DNA of 64,000 nucleotides from NCBI RefSeq assembly GCF_002234405.1, contig NZ_NMQT01000073.1, forward strand, positions 1 through 64,000, written 5' to 3'. Positions 1 to 8,258 of the stretch are shown here, piece by piece (position 1 is the stretch's first letter; each line of letters starts with the position of its first letter). The DNA comes from Amycolatopsis thailandensis (GTDB lineage: Bacteria > Actinomycetota > Actinomycetes > Mycobacteriales > Pseudonocardiaceae). The translations under genes were made by a program, and so were the position numbers. The notes under the pieces were generated by a model that ran no database searches, was not told the DNA's origin, and worked only from the letters and a program-made list of their open reading frames with translations.

Positions 1-18
1 AGGGGGCCTTCACGTACT
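1..18. repeat. Truncated copy of palindromic repeat family B
   Basis: The first bases match the right half of the long palindromes at 2434-2490 and 42500-42554 (GGGGGCCTTCA followed by a GTACT-like end). The left half would lie before the window. It sits just past the 3' end of the minus-strand MarR gene, where several other copies also sit (at gene ends). Confidence 0.5.
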
Positions 19-25
19 TGCGGGG

Positions 26-526
26 TTATTCGGTGAAGTCGCCGGTGGCCTTGCGGACCTTGGTGAGCAGGTCGGTCAGCTGCTCGGTCTGCTTGCCGGT
101 GAGCCCGGTCAGCCCGAAGTCGATCTCGGTGACCGCTTTCGTGGCCTCTTCGCGGCGTGCGCGGCCTTCGTCGGTGATCTCGACCAGCGTGGTCCGGCGG
201 TCGGTCGGATGCGGGACGCGCTTGACCAGACCGTCCTTTTCCAGCCTGTCGACGATGTTGGTGACGCTCGTCGGGTGCAGCTGCAACCGCTCGCCCATCA
301 CGCGCATCGGCAGGTGGGACGCGCGGGCGAAGGTCAGCAGGACCAGCGCCTCGTACCGGGCGAAGGTCAGCCCGTGCGGTTTGAGCGCGCCGTCCACGGC
401 GGACTGGATGATCTGCTGCACGCGCATGATCCCGGTCACCGCGGCCATGGTTTCGGACGGCCCGATGCGGGCCTCCCACAGCTGCGCCGCGCGGGCGATC
501 GGGTCGAACGGCAACGGACGGCTCAT
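26..526 (-). CDS. MarR family transcriptional regulator
   Basis: This 166-residue protein is a winged-helix regulator of the MarR family, normally a dimer that binds a short palindrome near its own promoter. The core runs through ARYEALVLLTFARAS, the recognition region LQLHPTSVTNIVDRLEKDGLV and the wing HPTDRRTTLVEITDEGR, all typical. The ATG at 526 gives the usual length; the frame stays open upstream, but that extension runs into the region of the divergent gene and has no family character. It is divergent from the thiamine-binding protein gene at 614, with an 87 bp spacer that must hold both promoters. The ligand is unknown. Confidence 0.88.
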   Translation of the reverse strand: MSRPLPFDPIARAAQLWEARIGPSETMAAVTGIMRVQQIIQSAVDGALKPHGLTFARYEALVLLTFARASHLPMRVMGERLQLHPTSVTNIVDRLEKDGLVKRVPHPTDRRTTLVEITDEGRARREEATKAVTEIDFGLTGLTGKQTEQLTDLLTKVRKATGDFTE

Positions 527-613
527 GGCGTTCGAAGTTACCAGCGGGTACCCGTGCCATGGCGCGCGACCGGGTGTTATCCGTGGGAAAAGTGTCCGAA
601 CGAGGAGCAGAAG

Positions 614-916
614 ATGATCGTGGCTTTCAGTGTCAGCCCGTCCGCGGCCGAGGAGGACGGCGGTGTCAGCGAAGCCGTCGCCCGCGCGGTGAAAGTGGTG
701 CGCGAGTCCGGCCTGCCGAATTCGACCAACGCGATGTTCACCAACATCGAAGGAGAGAGCTGGGATCAAGTGATGGACGTCGTCAAGCGCGCCGTCGAGG
801 CCGCGGGCGAGGGATCGTCACGGGTCGGGCTGGTGCTCAAGGCCGACATCCGGCCGGGTTACGAAGGTCAGCTGACGGCGAAGGTCGAGCGGGTCGAGAA
901 GCACCTGGGCGGCTAG
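614..916 (+). CDS. Thiamine-binding protein (MTH1187/YkoF-like, DUF77)
   Basis: This 100-residue protein matches the MTH1187/YqgV family: an N-terminal strand MIVAFSVSPSA, a central SGLPNSTNAMFTNIEGESWDQVMDVVKRAVE and a closing strand GLVLKADIRPGYEG. Family members are small ferredoxin-fold proteins that bind thiamine or its pyrimidine in the cytoplasm; a transport or salvage role is inferred in general. The ATG at 614 follows a GAGGAG ribosome site. No TPP riboswitch is recognisable in the 87 bp upstream. Its stop codon overlaps the stop of the convergent gene by four bases (CTAG). Confidence 0.8.
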   Translation: MIVAFSVSPSAAEEDGGVSEAVARAVKVVRESGLPNSTNAMFTNIEGESWDQVMDVVKRAVEAAGEGSSRVGLVLKADIRPGYEGQLTAKVERVEKHLGG

Positions 917-1329
917 GGGAGCGGCGGGGTGAAGGACACCAGCCACAGCTTGTCCTTGACCGCGATGGCCAGCGGGTAACCGAACGCGGTGCCATCGCCG
1001 AGCTTCCCGCTGACGGTCGCCGAAGTCGGCGCCAGATCGTCCGGCGCGAACTTCACCGTGACGTCGTGGGCGCCGCGGCCCGCCAGCGCGTCGAGATAGG
1101 ACTTCGCGAAGTCGTCCGCCGAGGCGGGCGGGTAATCGATTAGCTCGGAGAGGGCCTCGGCGTCGTGCTCGTTGAGCGCGGCGGTGAGGCCCTCCCGCAG
1201 CTGTCCCGGGCTGGCGACACCGGGATCGGGTTGATGGGCGATCAGCACCGTGATGACGCTCACCCACGTGACCGCGATGGCGACGGCCACGGCCACCGTG
1301 GCCGTCCTGCGTGTCGGAATGTCGATCAC
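913..1329 (-). CDS. Membrane-anchored hypothetical protein
   Basis: This 138-residue protein has one hydrophobic segment near the N-terminus (about residues 8-30, [22 protein letters not shown]) followed by an exported-looking domain. That domain starts [25 protein letters not shown] and ends in strands [13 protein letters not shown]. The pattern resembles DUF4878/NTF2-like extracytoplasmic domains of actinomycetes, but I do not recognise a function. The GTG at 1329 places the membrane segment at the start; a GAGGG lies almost against it, so the start is not certain. It is divergent from the thioredoxin-TPR gene. Confidence 0.6.
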   Translation of the reverse strand: MIDIPTRRTATVAVAVAIAVTWVSVITVLIAHQPDPGVASPGQLREGLTAALNEHDAEALSELIDYPPASADDFAKSYLDALAGRGAHDVTVKFAPDDLAPTSATVSGKLGDGTAFGYPLAIAVKDKLWLVSFTPPLP

Positions 1330-1427
1330 CCCCTCGCAGCGAGCCTGCCGGACGGGGACCGTCCTGCCAAGCGGGCAGGCGGGGGCATGCGGTGAAACGG
1401 TCGGGGATGCGTGCCAGGATGGGGACC

Positions 1428-2405
1428 GTGACACACCCTCGCGGATCAGCATCGAAGACGGCGGCCCTGTCCGCCGCGCTTTCCGGCGCGGTCGACCTTT
1501 CCGCGCTCAAGGCGCGTGCCGAGGCGCCCCAGAAACAGCCTCCGGCCCCACCGCGGGCCCCGGCCGCGGACGGTGCCGCACCGGGCGGCCCCGCGACGGG
1601 CGGCGCCGTGATCGACGTCACCGAAGCGACGTTCCAGACCGAGGTCGTCGAGCGATCCCTCCAGCAACTGGTGGTCGTCGACCTGTGGGCCGAATGGTGC
1701 GGGCCGTGCAAGCAGCTCAGCCCGGTGCTGGAACGCCTGGCCGCCGAGTCCGGTGGCGCCTGGGTGCTCGCGAAGGTGGACGTCGACGCCAACCCGCGCA
1801 TCGCGCAGCTCTTCGGCGCGCAGTCGATCCCGACTGTCATCGCCATCGGCGGCGGCCAGCCGGTCGACGCCTTCTCGGGCGCGCTGCCCGAACCCGAGAT
1901 CCGCAAGTGGCTCGGTTCGCTGCTCGACGCCCTGCGCGACAGGCTGCCCGGCATCAAGGCCGCCGAACAGAACGGCGGCGGCGTCGAGGTGCCGGAGGAC
2001 GAGCGGTTCACCGAGGCCGAGGAGGCCTTCGAACGCGGTGACTTCGCCGCGGCGCAGGCGGCCTACGAGCGCATCCTCGACGTCGAGCCGGCGAACGAGG
2101 AGGCCAAGACCGCGCTCGCGCAGGTGAAGTTCACCGCGCGCGCCGAGGCCGCGGGCCCGGACGCGATCGCGAAGGCCGACGCCGACCCGGCCGACCTCGA
2201 CGCCCAGCTCGCCGCCGCCGACCTCGAAGTCGCCGGGCAGCAGCCCGAGGCGGGCTTCGCGCGGCTGATCGCGGCCGTGCGGCGGACCGCGGGGGACGAC
2301 CGCAACAAGGCGCGGGAGCACCTGGTGGCGCTGTTCGAGCTGTTCGACTCCGCGGACGAGCGCGTGATGAAGGCGCGGCGGGATCTGGCGAGCGCGCTCT
2401 ACTGA
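1428..2405 (+). CDS. Thioredoxin-TPR protein (CnoX/YbbN-like co-chaperone)
   Basis: This 325-residue cytoplasmic protein has a linker rich in Ala/Pro, then a thioredoxin domain (about residues 65-165) with the redox motif [11 protein letters not shown] and the cis-Pro strand QSIPTVIA. The C-terminal half is TPR-like ([28 protein letters not shown]). This layout is that of YbbN/CnoX proteins, which protect chaperonin clients from oxidation. Unlike E. coli YbbN, the CxxC is intact, so thiol-disulfide exchange is possible. The GTG at 1428 is preceded by AGGATGGGG; an ATG nine bases upstream is an alternative. Transcription probably stops in the palindromes that follow. Confidence 0.82.
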   Translation: MTHPRGSASKTAALSAALSGAVDLSALKARAEAPQKQPPAPPRAPAADGAAPGGPATGGAVIDVTEATFQTEVVERSLQQLVVVDLWAEWCGPCKQLSPVLERLAAESGGAWVLAKVDVDANPRIAQLFGAQSIPTVIAIGGGQPVDAFSGALPEPEIRKWLGSLLDALRDRLPGIKAAEQNGGGVEVPEDERFTEAEEAFERGDFAAAQAAYERILDVEPANEEAKTALAQVKFTARAEAAGPDAIAKADADPADLDAQLAAADLEVAGQQPEAGFARLIAAVRRTAGDDRNKAREHLVALFELFDSADERVMKARRDLASALY

Positions 2406-2433
2406 GCTTGGGTACCGCGCTCTACTGAGCTTG

Positions 2434-2490
2434 AGTACATGAAGGCCCCCTTCCTTGCGCTAGACGCTGTGAAGGGGGCCTTCATGTACT
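2434..2490. repeat. Palindromic repeat, family B
   Basis: A long inverted repeat whose outer arms read AGTACATGAAGGCCCCCTTC and its complement, with an interrupted centre around 2459-2470. A near-identical palindrome lies at 42500-42554 and a half copy at 1-18. It starts 28 bp after the thioredoxin-TPR stop. It would fold into a strong hairpin in RNA and could end transcription, though no T-tract follows. Confidence 0.85.
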
Positions 2491-2536
2491 TGGGGCGGCG
2501 GCGTGCCGGGCCGGGGTGAAGGGGCTCCCGGGTGCC

Positions 2537-2583
2537 CCGAATGTGGCATTGGGGACACTCAACGTCCCCAATGCCACATTCGG
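2537..2583. repeat. Palindromic repeat, family H
   Basis: Inverted repeat with 20-base arms (beginning CCGAATGTGGCATTGGGGAC) around the seven-base centre ACTCAAC. The same unit recurs at 63891-63943 at the far end of the window. It is followed by a G-rich tract at 2605-2665 with three copies of a GGGTGCGGGAGG-like unit. No gene is visible between 2406 and 2763 besides these repeats. Confidence 0.85.
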
Positions 2584-2687
2584 CGCACACCCCAACTACA
2601 CGCCCGGCTCGGGGCTCGGGTGCGGGAGGGCTCGGGTGCGGGAGGTGCAGGGTGCGGGTTTGGGGAGAGCGCGGCCCCCTCAACGCT

Positions 2688-2734
2688 ATGAAAGGCCCCT
2701 TCATTGCAAAATTTGCAATGAAGGGGCCTTTCAT
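2688..2734. repeat. Palindromic repeat, family A
   Basis: A perfect 47 bp palindrome: 23-base arms beginning ATGAAAGGCCCCTTCATTGC, centre AAAATTT. Its arms recur, rearranged around the same AT-rich centre, at 14159-14215 and 55329-55381. It lies 30 bp from the stop of the minus-strand peptidase gene, between convergent genes, and could act as a bidirectional terminator. Confidence 0.9.
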
Positions 2735-2763
2735 GGCACTTCAGGGAGTCGTGACCGGGCCGA

Positions 2764-4230
2764 TCAGCCGTACTGGGTCGAGCACACCGACGAGCTCTCC
2801 AGGTAGCCCTTCCGCAGTGCCTCGATCCGCTCGAAACCGTTGTCCACGCGCTTGCCGTTGACGTCGGCCGAGACCAGGCTCTCCGGGCTCAGCAGGTCCG
2901 AAATGGCCTCGTCGAGGTCACCGGCGGACAGCCGCAGCGTCGCGCCGGGAACCGAGCTGGCCTTCGCCCACGCACCGACCAGGCAAGCGGTGCGCAGTCC
3001 CGCGTTCGCGTTGTCGATCGACGCGCCGACACCCTTCTGGATGCCCATCGCGTAGCGGGACGCGATTTCGGAGAACGCGGCGAAGTCGCCCTTGCCCTCG
3101 CTGTGCCCGCTCTTCCACTCGGCTTCCTGGTCGACCGGCTGGGCGAGTTCGCGCAGCTTGGCCATGTCGATGCTGACCGTGTTGTTCGACGGGCAGTACG
3201 ACGCGGGCGGGGTGCTGGGGCCGCCGGAGCAGCTGCCGTTGCCGTCCTCGGTGATCTCCGGGCCCGGGACACCGGCGCCCTTGAAGGCGTCGTCGAGGCT
3301 CTTCTTCAGGATCCCGATGATCTCCGCGTCGAGCTTCGAGTCGCCCTTGCCCTTGTCACCCTTGTCGAACGGGCGCTCGGTGATGCGCGCCTTGATGTTC
3401 TCCTCGTTCATCGCGGCGCATTCCTTCGGGCCCTTCTCGAACCCGACCTGGAACGCGTACGTGCGGTCGAACGCGGTGCCGTGCGCGCCCTGCTTCGTCG
3501 CGCTGGTGCCCGCCTGGTCGCGGATCAGGAACAGCGACGCCATGACCTGGTTCAGGCCCTCGGAGGTGGAGAGCCGGTAGAACTTGCTCTTCTCCTCGGC
3601 GACCCAGCGGAAGTAGCCGCCGGCGAAGCAGTCGGCCTGCTGCTCCTTGACGATCGACGGGGTGTTCTTCTTGATGTTGGCCTTCTCGCCGAGCCGGTAC
3701 TGCACGGCGTGCCCGAGTTCGTGCGCGAGCACGACGGCGCTCGCCATCTTCCCGAAGCGCTCGCGCAGCATCGGCAGCAGCACGCCGCGGTCCCACGCCA
3801 CCGAGTCGTCCGGCGGGCAGTAGAAGGCGTTGACCAGGCCCTTGACGCTGCCGCACTTGGTGTCTTCGTCGTCGGAGCGCGCGCTGTAGGACAGCAGCGA
3901 CTTCAGCGGCTCGTACTGCTGGCCGAAGTCGCGCGGCATGACCTCGGTCCAGTAGGTCTGCGCGTCGGCGATCGCGGCGATGGCGAGCTGGTCGTCTTCG
4001 GAGCCGTCCTCGTTGCGGACCTGCAGGTCCGGCTTGGGGGCGTCCGGCTTCAGCCCGCTCTCGAAGTGGGTGACCGGCAGACCGGCGATGTCACCGGCTC
4101 CCGGCTGGCTGCCCTGCTGGCCCCCGGCGGTGCCGCCCTTGTCGTTGCAGGCGCTGAGCCCGAGAGCCATCACCGCCACGATCGCGATCAGAGCCGGGCG
4201 GCGAAAGCCCCGCAATCCCCCTTGGATCAT
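2764..4230 (-). CDS. Neutral zinc metallopeptidase lipoprotein
   Basis: This 488-residue protein starts with a lipoprotein signal (IAIVAVMALGLSAC; the Cys of LSAC would be lipidated), so it is anchored outside the membrane. The catalytic region has the zinc motif AHELGHAVQYR (HExxH) after an aligned QTYWTEVMPRDFGQQYEP start, as in the YpfJ/putative neutral zinc metallopeptidase family (PF04228). A second conserved patch, VKEQQADCFAGGYFRWV, carries the downstream E/D ligand candidates. The C-terminal 150 residues are extra to the family and include Cys-containing stretches. The ATG at 4230 is chosen because the signal peptide starts there. The substrate is unknown. Confidence 0.8.
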   Translation of the reverse strand: MIQGGLRGFRRPALIAIVAVMALGLSACNDKGGTAGGQQGSQPGAGDIAGLPVTHFESGLKPDAPKPDLQVRNEDGSEDDQLAIAAIADAQTYWTEVMPRDFGQQYEPLKSLLSYSARSDDEDTKCGSVKGLVNAFYCPPDDSVAWDRGVLLPMLRERFGKMASAVVLAHELGHAVQYRLGEKANIKKNTPSIVKEQQADCFAGGYFRWVAEEKSKFYRLSTSEGLNQVMASLFLIRDQAGTSATKQGAHGTAFDRTYAFQVGFEKGPKECAAMNEENIKARITERPFDKGDKGKGDSKLDAEIIGILKKSLDDAFKGAGVPGPEITEDGNGSCSGGPSTPPASYCPSNNTVSIDMAKLRELAQPVDQEAEWKSGHSEGKGDFAAFSEIASRYAMGIQKGVGASIDNANAGLRTACLVGAWAKASSVPGATLRLSAGDLDEAISDLLSPESLVSADVNGKRVDNGFERIEALRKGYLESSSVCSTQYG

Positions 4231-4376
4231 CTTCACTCGCTTGTCGTCAGGGCCCCGACCGGGCCGCGCGTACACCGGCAAGCAGGGACCCTACCCAGCG
4301 CTTATGGCCCGCGTGCAGGTAATCCCCGAAGTGGGTCTTGAGCGGGGTGGGGGCGGTCCCGATATGGTCGCTCCTC

Positions 4377-6917
4377 ATGAGAGCAGTCCGCCGGTTCACC
4401 GTCCGCGCGAGCCTGCCGGAGTCGCTCTCCGGCCTCGGTGACCTCGCCACGAATCTGCGCTGGACCTGGCATCCGCCCACCCGCGACCTGTTCGCGTCGA
4501 TGGACGCGGAGCTGTTCAACCGGGTCCGCGATCCGCTGCGGATGCTCACCGCCCTGCCGCCTGCCAGGCTCGACGAGCTGGCCGTCGACGAAGCCTTCCT
4601 CGCCCACGCGCGCGAAGCGGTCGCCGACCTGGACCGGTATCTCGCCGAGCCGCGCTGGTACCAGAAGCAGGAAGACGCCGATCTCCCGCCGGCCGTCGCG
4701 TACTTCTCGATGGAGTTCGGCGTCACCGAAGCGCTGCCGAACTACTCCGGCGGCCTCGGCGTGCTCGCCGGGGACCACCTCAAGGCCGCGTCGGACCTCG
4801 GCGTGCCGATGATCGGCGTCGGGCTGCTCTACCGCGCCGGGTACTTCCGGCAGGCGCTGTCGCTCGACGGCTGGCAGGTCGAGCACTACCCGGTGATCGA
4901 TCCCAACGCCTTCCCGCTGGAACTGCTGACCGACGGCGGCGAACCGGTGGTGGTCGACGTCGCCATGCCCGCCGGGCGGACCCTGCACGCGCAGATCTGG
5001 AAGGCCCGCGTCGGCCGGATCCCGCTGCTGCTGCTCGACACCGACACCGAAGCCAACGACGAGGATCTGCGCGCTGTCACCGACAGGCTCTACGGCGGTG
5101 ACGCGGACCACCGCATCCGGCAGGAGATCCTGTCCGGGATCGGCGGCTTCCGCGCCGTGCGGCGGTACTGCGAGCTGACCGGGCACCCGCAGCCGAAGGT
5201 GTTCCACACCAACGAAGGTCACGCCGGGTTCCTCGGGCTGGAACGCGCCCGCGAGATCATCCAGACCGACGGGCTGGCGTTCGACGAGGCGCTGCCCGCC
5301 GTCCGCGCTGGCACCGTGTTCACCACGCACACGCCGGTCAGCGCGGGTATCGACCGGTTCCCCGTCGACCTCGTCCAGCGGTACTTCACCGACGGCAGGC
5401 TGGTCCCGGACGTCGACCCGCGCCGCGTGCTCGCGCTCGGCGCGGAGGACAACCCCGGCCTGTTCAACATGGCGCACATGGGTTTGCGGCTCGCCCAGCG
5501 CGCGAACGGCGTCTCGGCGCTGCACGGCCGGGTGTCGCGGAGGATGTTCTCCCGGCTGTGGCCGGGGTTCGACTTCGACGAGGTGCCCGTCTCGTCGGTC
5601 ACCAACGGCGTCCACGGCCCGACGTGGGTGGCGCGCGAACTGAGCGCGCTGCTCGGGCGCAATCACGAGGAACTCGGTCTCGACGGCGCGCAGGGGAAGC
5701 CGCTGCGGGACGGCGTCAGCGACGAGCAGCTGTGGGCGCTGCGGCGCGAACTGCGGGAGAAACTGGTCGCCGAGGTGCGGCGCCGGGTGCGGGCCGCGTG
5801 GATGCAGCGCGGCGCGTCCGCGCTCGAACTCGGGTGGACCGACACGGTCTTCGACCCGGACGTGCTGACCGTCGGTTTCGCGCGCCGCGTGCCGACGTAC
5901 AAACGGCTGACACTGATGCTGCGCGACCCGGAGCGCCTGCGCGCGCTGCTGCTCGACGAGCGGCGGCCGATCCAGCTCGTCGTCGCGGGCAAGTCGCATC
6001 CGGCCGACGAGGGCGGCAAGCAGCTGATCCAGCAGATCGTCCGGTTCGTCGACGATCCCGAGGTGCGGCGCCGCATCGTCTTCCTGCCGGACTACGACAT
6101 GTCCATGGCGCGCTACCTCTACCGCGGCTGCGACGTCTGGCTGAACACGCCGGTGCGGCAACTGGAGGCGTGCGGGACCTCGGGGATGAAGTCCGCGCTC
6201 AACGGCGGCCTCAACCTGTCCATCCGCGACGGCTGGTGGGACGAGTGCTACGACGGCAGCAACGGCTGGGCGATCCCGACCGCGGACGGCGTCACCGACC
6301 CGCTGCGCCGGGACGAGCTGGAAGCAGCGGCGCTCTACGACCTGCTGGGCCACCAGATCGCGCCGCTGTTCTACGATCGCGACGCCGGCGGTGTGCCCGG
6401 CGGCTGGCTGTCGATGGTGTGGCACACCCTGGAGACACTCGGGCCGCGCGTGCAGGCCGCGCGGATGGTGCGGGAGTACGTCGAGTCCGGTTACCTGCCC
6501 GCCTCGCGGATGGTCGCGGAGGCGACGGGTGACGGGTATCGCGGCGCGCTTTCGCTGGCCGACTACCGGACCAAACTCGACGTCTCCTGGCCGCGGGTGC
6601 GGATCTTCGACACCGAACTGCTCGTCGAGGACGCCGCCCCGCTGGTCACCGGGACCGAGGTGACCATCCGGGCCCGGATCGACCTCGCCGGCCTCGAACC
6701 GTCCGAAGTGGACGTTCAGGCCGTCGTCGGGAAGGTGGGCGACGGGGACGAGCTGACCGGGCCGCTCACCGTGCCGATGTCCGGTGACGGGATCGGCGCG
6801 TTCGCCGCGCGGCTGAAACTGCCGCATCCGGGCTCGATCGGCTACACCGTCCGGGTGCTGCCGAAACACCGCCTGCTCGCCACACCGGCCGAACTCGCCC
6901 GGGTCGTCCACGCGTAA
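4377..6917 (+). CDS. glgP: Glycogen phosphorylase (alpha-glucan phosphorylase)
   Basis: This 846-residue enzyme releases glucose-1-phosphate from alpha-1,4-glucans using pyridoxal phosphate. It begins with the DUF3417 segment seen in short bacterial phosphorylases (LGDLATNLRWTWHPPTRDLF), then the catalytic domain with AYFSMEFGVTEALPNYSGGLGVLAGDH, the FHTNEGHAGFLGLER region and the cofactor motif EACGTSGMKSALNGG. The PLP-binding Lys is about residue 605. The C-terminal 130 residues form an extra beta domain. It is of the actinobacterial TIGR02094 type, like M. tuberculosis Rv1328. It is divergent from the zinc peptidase gene and shares no operon with the GT4 and GH57 glucan enzymes found 38 kb away. 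Confidence 0.93.
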   Translation: MRAVRRFTVRASLPESLSGLGDLATNLRWTWHPPTRDLFASMDAELFNRVRDPLRMLTALPPARLDELAVDEAFLAHAREAVADLDRYLAEPRWYQKQEDADLPPAVAYFSMEFGVTEALPNYSGGLGVLAGDHLKAASDLGVPMIGVGLLYRAGYFRQALSLDGWQVEHYPVIDPNAFPLELLTDGGEPVVVDVAMPAGRTLHAQIWKARVGRIPLLLLDTDTEANDEDLRAVTDRLYGGDADHRIRQEILSGIGGFRAVRRYCELTGHPQPKVFHTNEGHAGFLGLERAREIIQTDGLAFDEALPAVRAGTVFTTHTPVSAGIDRFPVDLVQRYFTDGRLVPDVDPRRVLALGAEDNPGLFNMAHMGLRLAQRANGVSALHGRVSRRMFSRLWPGFDFDEVPVSSVTNGVHGPTWVARELSALLGRNHEELGLDGAQGKPLRDGVSDEQLWALRRELREKLVAEVRRRVRAAWMQRGASALELGWTDTVFDPDVLTVGFARRVPTYKRLTLMLRDPERLRALLLDERRPIQLVVAGKSHPADEGGKQLIQQIVRFVDDPEVRRRIVFLPDYDMSMARYLYRGCDVWLNTPVRQLEACGTSGMKSALNGGLNLSIRDGWWDECYDGSNGWAIPTADGVTDPLRRDELEAAALYDLLGHQIAPLFYDRDAGGVPGGWLSMVWHTLETLGPRVQAARMVREYVESGYLPASRMVAEATGDGYRGALSLADYRTKLDVSWPRVRIFDTELLVEDAAPLVTGTEVTIRARIDLAGLEPSEVDVQAVVGKVGDGDELTGPLTVPMSGDGIGAFAARLKLPHPGSIGYTVRVLPKHRLLATPAELARVVHA

Positions 6918-7032
6918 GCCTTCGTCAAGCCGGTACCGAACAAAAGAAACCGTCGATTCTCGATTTCCGCCGAACAATGCGGAACAGGCAGGTGAAATAC
7001 ACTTTGCCGGGCCGATCCTGAATCGCGGAGGA

Positions 7033-7866
7033 ATGGTGGCTTCGGCGAAGGAAACGAAAACATCGCGCAGGGCCAAGGACCGGCTGCACCACGTCCACGC
7101 CCGGGCCGGGATCCAGCAGGACGGGTTGCGCCGTGCGCTGGGGCCGGAACTGCGGGCGATCTGGGGAGTCGCCGACGACGCCGAACCCGGCCGGGTGCGC
7201 GAGATCGTGCTTTTACGGCTGAACCGCGTGCTCGAACGGTTCGCCGATCCGCTCATGCCCGAGATCGTCTGGACCGCCTACAACCTCGGCGTGGATCCGG
7301 TGAACGGCGGCGCGGGCATGGTCGGCCGGATCAGGACCATGGTCGGGCGCGGCCGGGTGGCGGTCTCCGAGCGGACCTGCACCCGCCGGTTCTACGACTT
7401 CCTGGGGACCGTCAAGAACAGCTTGGACGGTTTTCAGGAAGACCTCACCGGAGAGGACTTCAGGCTCGCGTCGCGGTGGATCTCCGGGAACGTCCGCCCG
7501 GAGCGGGAGGAGACCGACGGCGGTCTGCGCGATCCCGTTCCCTCGGTCATGCGGATGTTCCTCGACGGCACGGTGTGGGGCCCCTCGGACGAGGCAGGCG
7601 CGCCGGTCCCGGCCCGGCTCGGCGCGCACGGCGACTGGCTCTGCGTCTTCACCGACGAGCGCCTGCTGGCCGAGTACCGCGCGCTCACCGGCGCCGGCTG
7701 GGCGCGGATCCGCCCCCGGACCGGCCGCGAGGTCGTACTCGCGGCCGCCAGGCGTGAGGTGGCGACGGGCGTCCTGGTCAACCCCAGGCCGTCGCGGGGC
7801 ACCGGGATCCACGCGGCGCTCCCGCTCTCACCGGACTCGATCGCCCGGCTGGCGGTCCGCCGCTAG
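7033..7866 (+). CDS. Hypothetical protein with SseB-like C-terminus
   Basis: The 277-residue product is basic at its N-terminus and has no membrane segment. The last 80 residues (WLCVFTDERLLAEYRALTGAGWARIRPRTGREVV) look like the SseB N-terminal-like domain found in many actinomycete proteins of unknown role. The first 190 residues are not recognised; they contain an ordered helical stretch (REIVLLRLNRVLERFADPLM) and an RTCTRRFYDFLGTVKN motif. GGAGGA abuts the ATG at 7033, so the GTG at 7036 may be the true start. Its stop overlaps that of the convergent rhodanese gene by four bases. Confidence 0.65.
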   Translation: MVASAKETKTSRRAKDRLHHVHARAGIQQDGLRRALGPELRAIWGVADDAEPGRVREIVLLRLNRVLERFADPLMPEIVWTAYNLGVDPVNGGAGMVGRIRTMVGRGRVAVSERTCTRRFYDFLGTVKNSLDGFQEDLTGEDFRLASRWISGNVRPEREETDGGLRDPVPSVMRMFLDGTVWGPSDEAGAPVPARLGAHGDWLCVFTDERLLAEYRALTGAGWARIRPRTGREVVLAAARREVATGVLVNPRPSRGTGIHAALPLSPDSIARLAVRR

Positions 7867-8258
7867 GGAACCGCGGGGGTGCCGCCCTCTCGGACCGGCA
7901 GGCCCGCCGAACGCCAGGCGCGGAACCCGCCTTCGAGATCGGTGGCGCCCGGCAGCCCGAGCCGCCGCAGATCGGCGGCGGCCAGGCTCGACGAGTACCC
8001 CTCGTTGCACACGACGATCACCGTCGAGTCCGGTTTCACCTCCGGCAGCCGCCATTCGCTGTCCGGCGCGAGCCGCCACTCGAGGTGGATCCGCTCGACG
8101 ACCACCGAACCCGGGATCTCACCCTCTTCGAGCCGGTTGACGTGCGGGCGGATGTCCACGATCAGGGCGCCGTCGCGCTGCAGCCGTTGTGCCTGCTCGG
8201 GCTCCGCCCGGTTCAGTCCGGACCGGGCGGCTGCCAGCAGGTCGTCGATCGCGCTCAT
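7863..8258 (-). CDS. Rhodanese-domain protein
   Basis: This is a 131-residue single-domain rhodanese. The active-site loop reads VVCNEGYSSSLAA, with the Cys that would carry a persulfide, and the fold starts GALIVDIRPHVNRLEEGEIPGSVVVER. Its ATG overlaps the stop of the cysteine dioxygenase gene (ATGA), so the two are translationally coupled. The pairing suggests it handles sulfane sulfur or sulfite arising near cysteine breakdown. That role is inferred from context; the domain itself only shows sulfur-transfer ability. Confidence 0.85.
   Translation of the reverse strand: MSAIDDLLAAARSGLNRAEPEQAQRLQRDGALIVDIRPHVNRLEEGEIPGSVVVERIHLEWRLAPDSEWRLPEVKPDSTVIVVCNEGYSSSLAAADLRRLGLPGATDLEGGFRAWRSAGLPVREGGTPAVP

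Noticed and set aside
527-613. TPP riboswitch upstream of the thiamine-binding protein
   Set aside because: The 87 bp spacer shows no CUGAGA or other THI-box core.
2399-2734. Minus-strand frame with MKGPFIANFAMKGPFIA-type repeats
   Set aside because: It is the translation of palindromic repeats A and B; the same peptide appears at every copy on both strands. It is not a gene.
4302-7256. 984-codon open frame on the minus strand opposite glgP
   Set aside because: High-GC antisense frame; the plus strand codes for a clear phosphorylase with all motifs, while the minus frame is rich in Arg/Pro/Gly/His with no domain.
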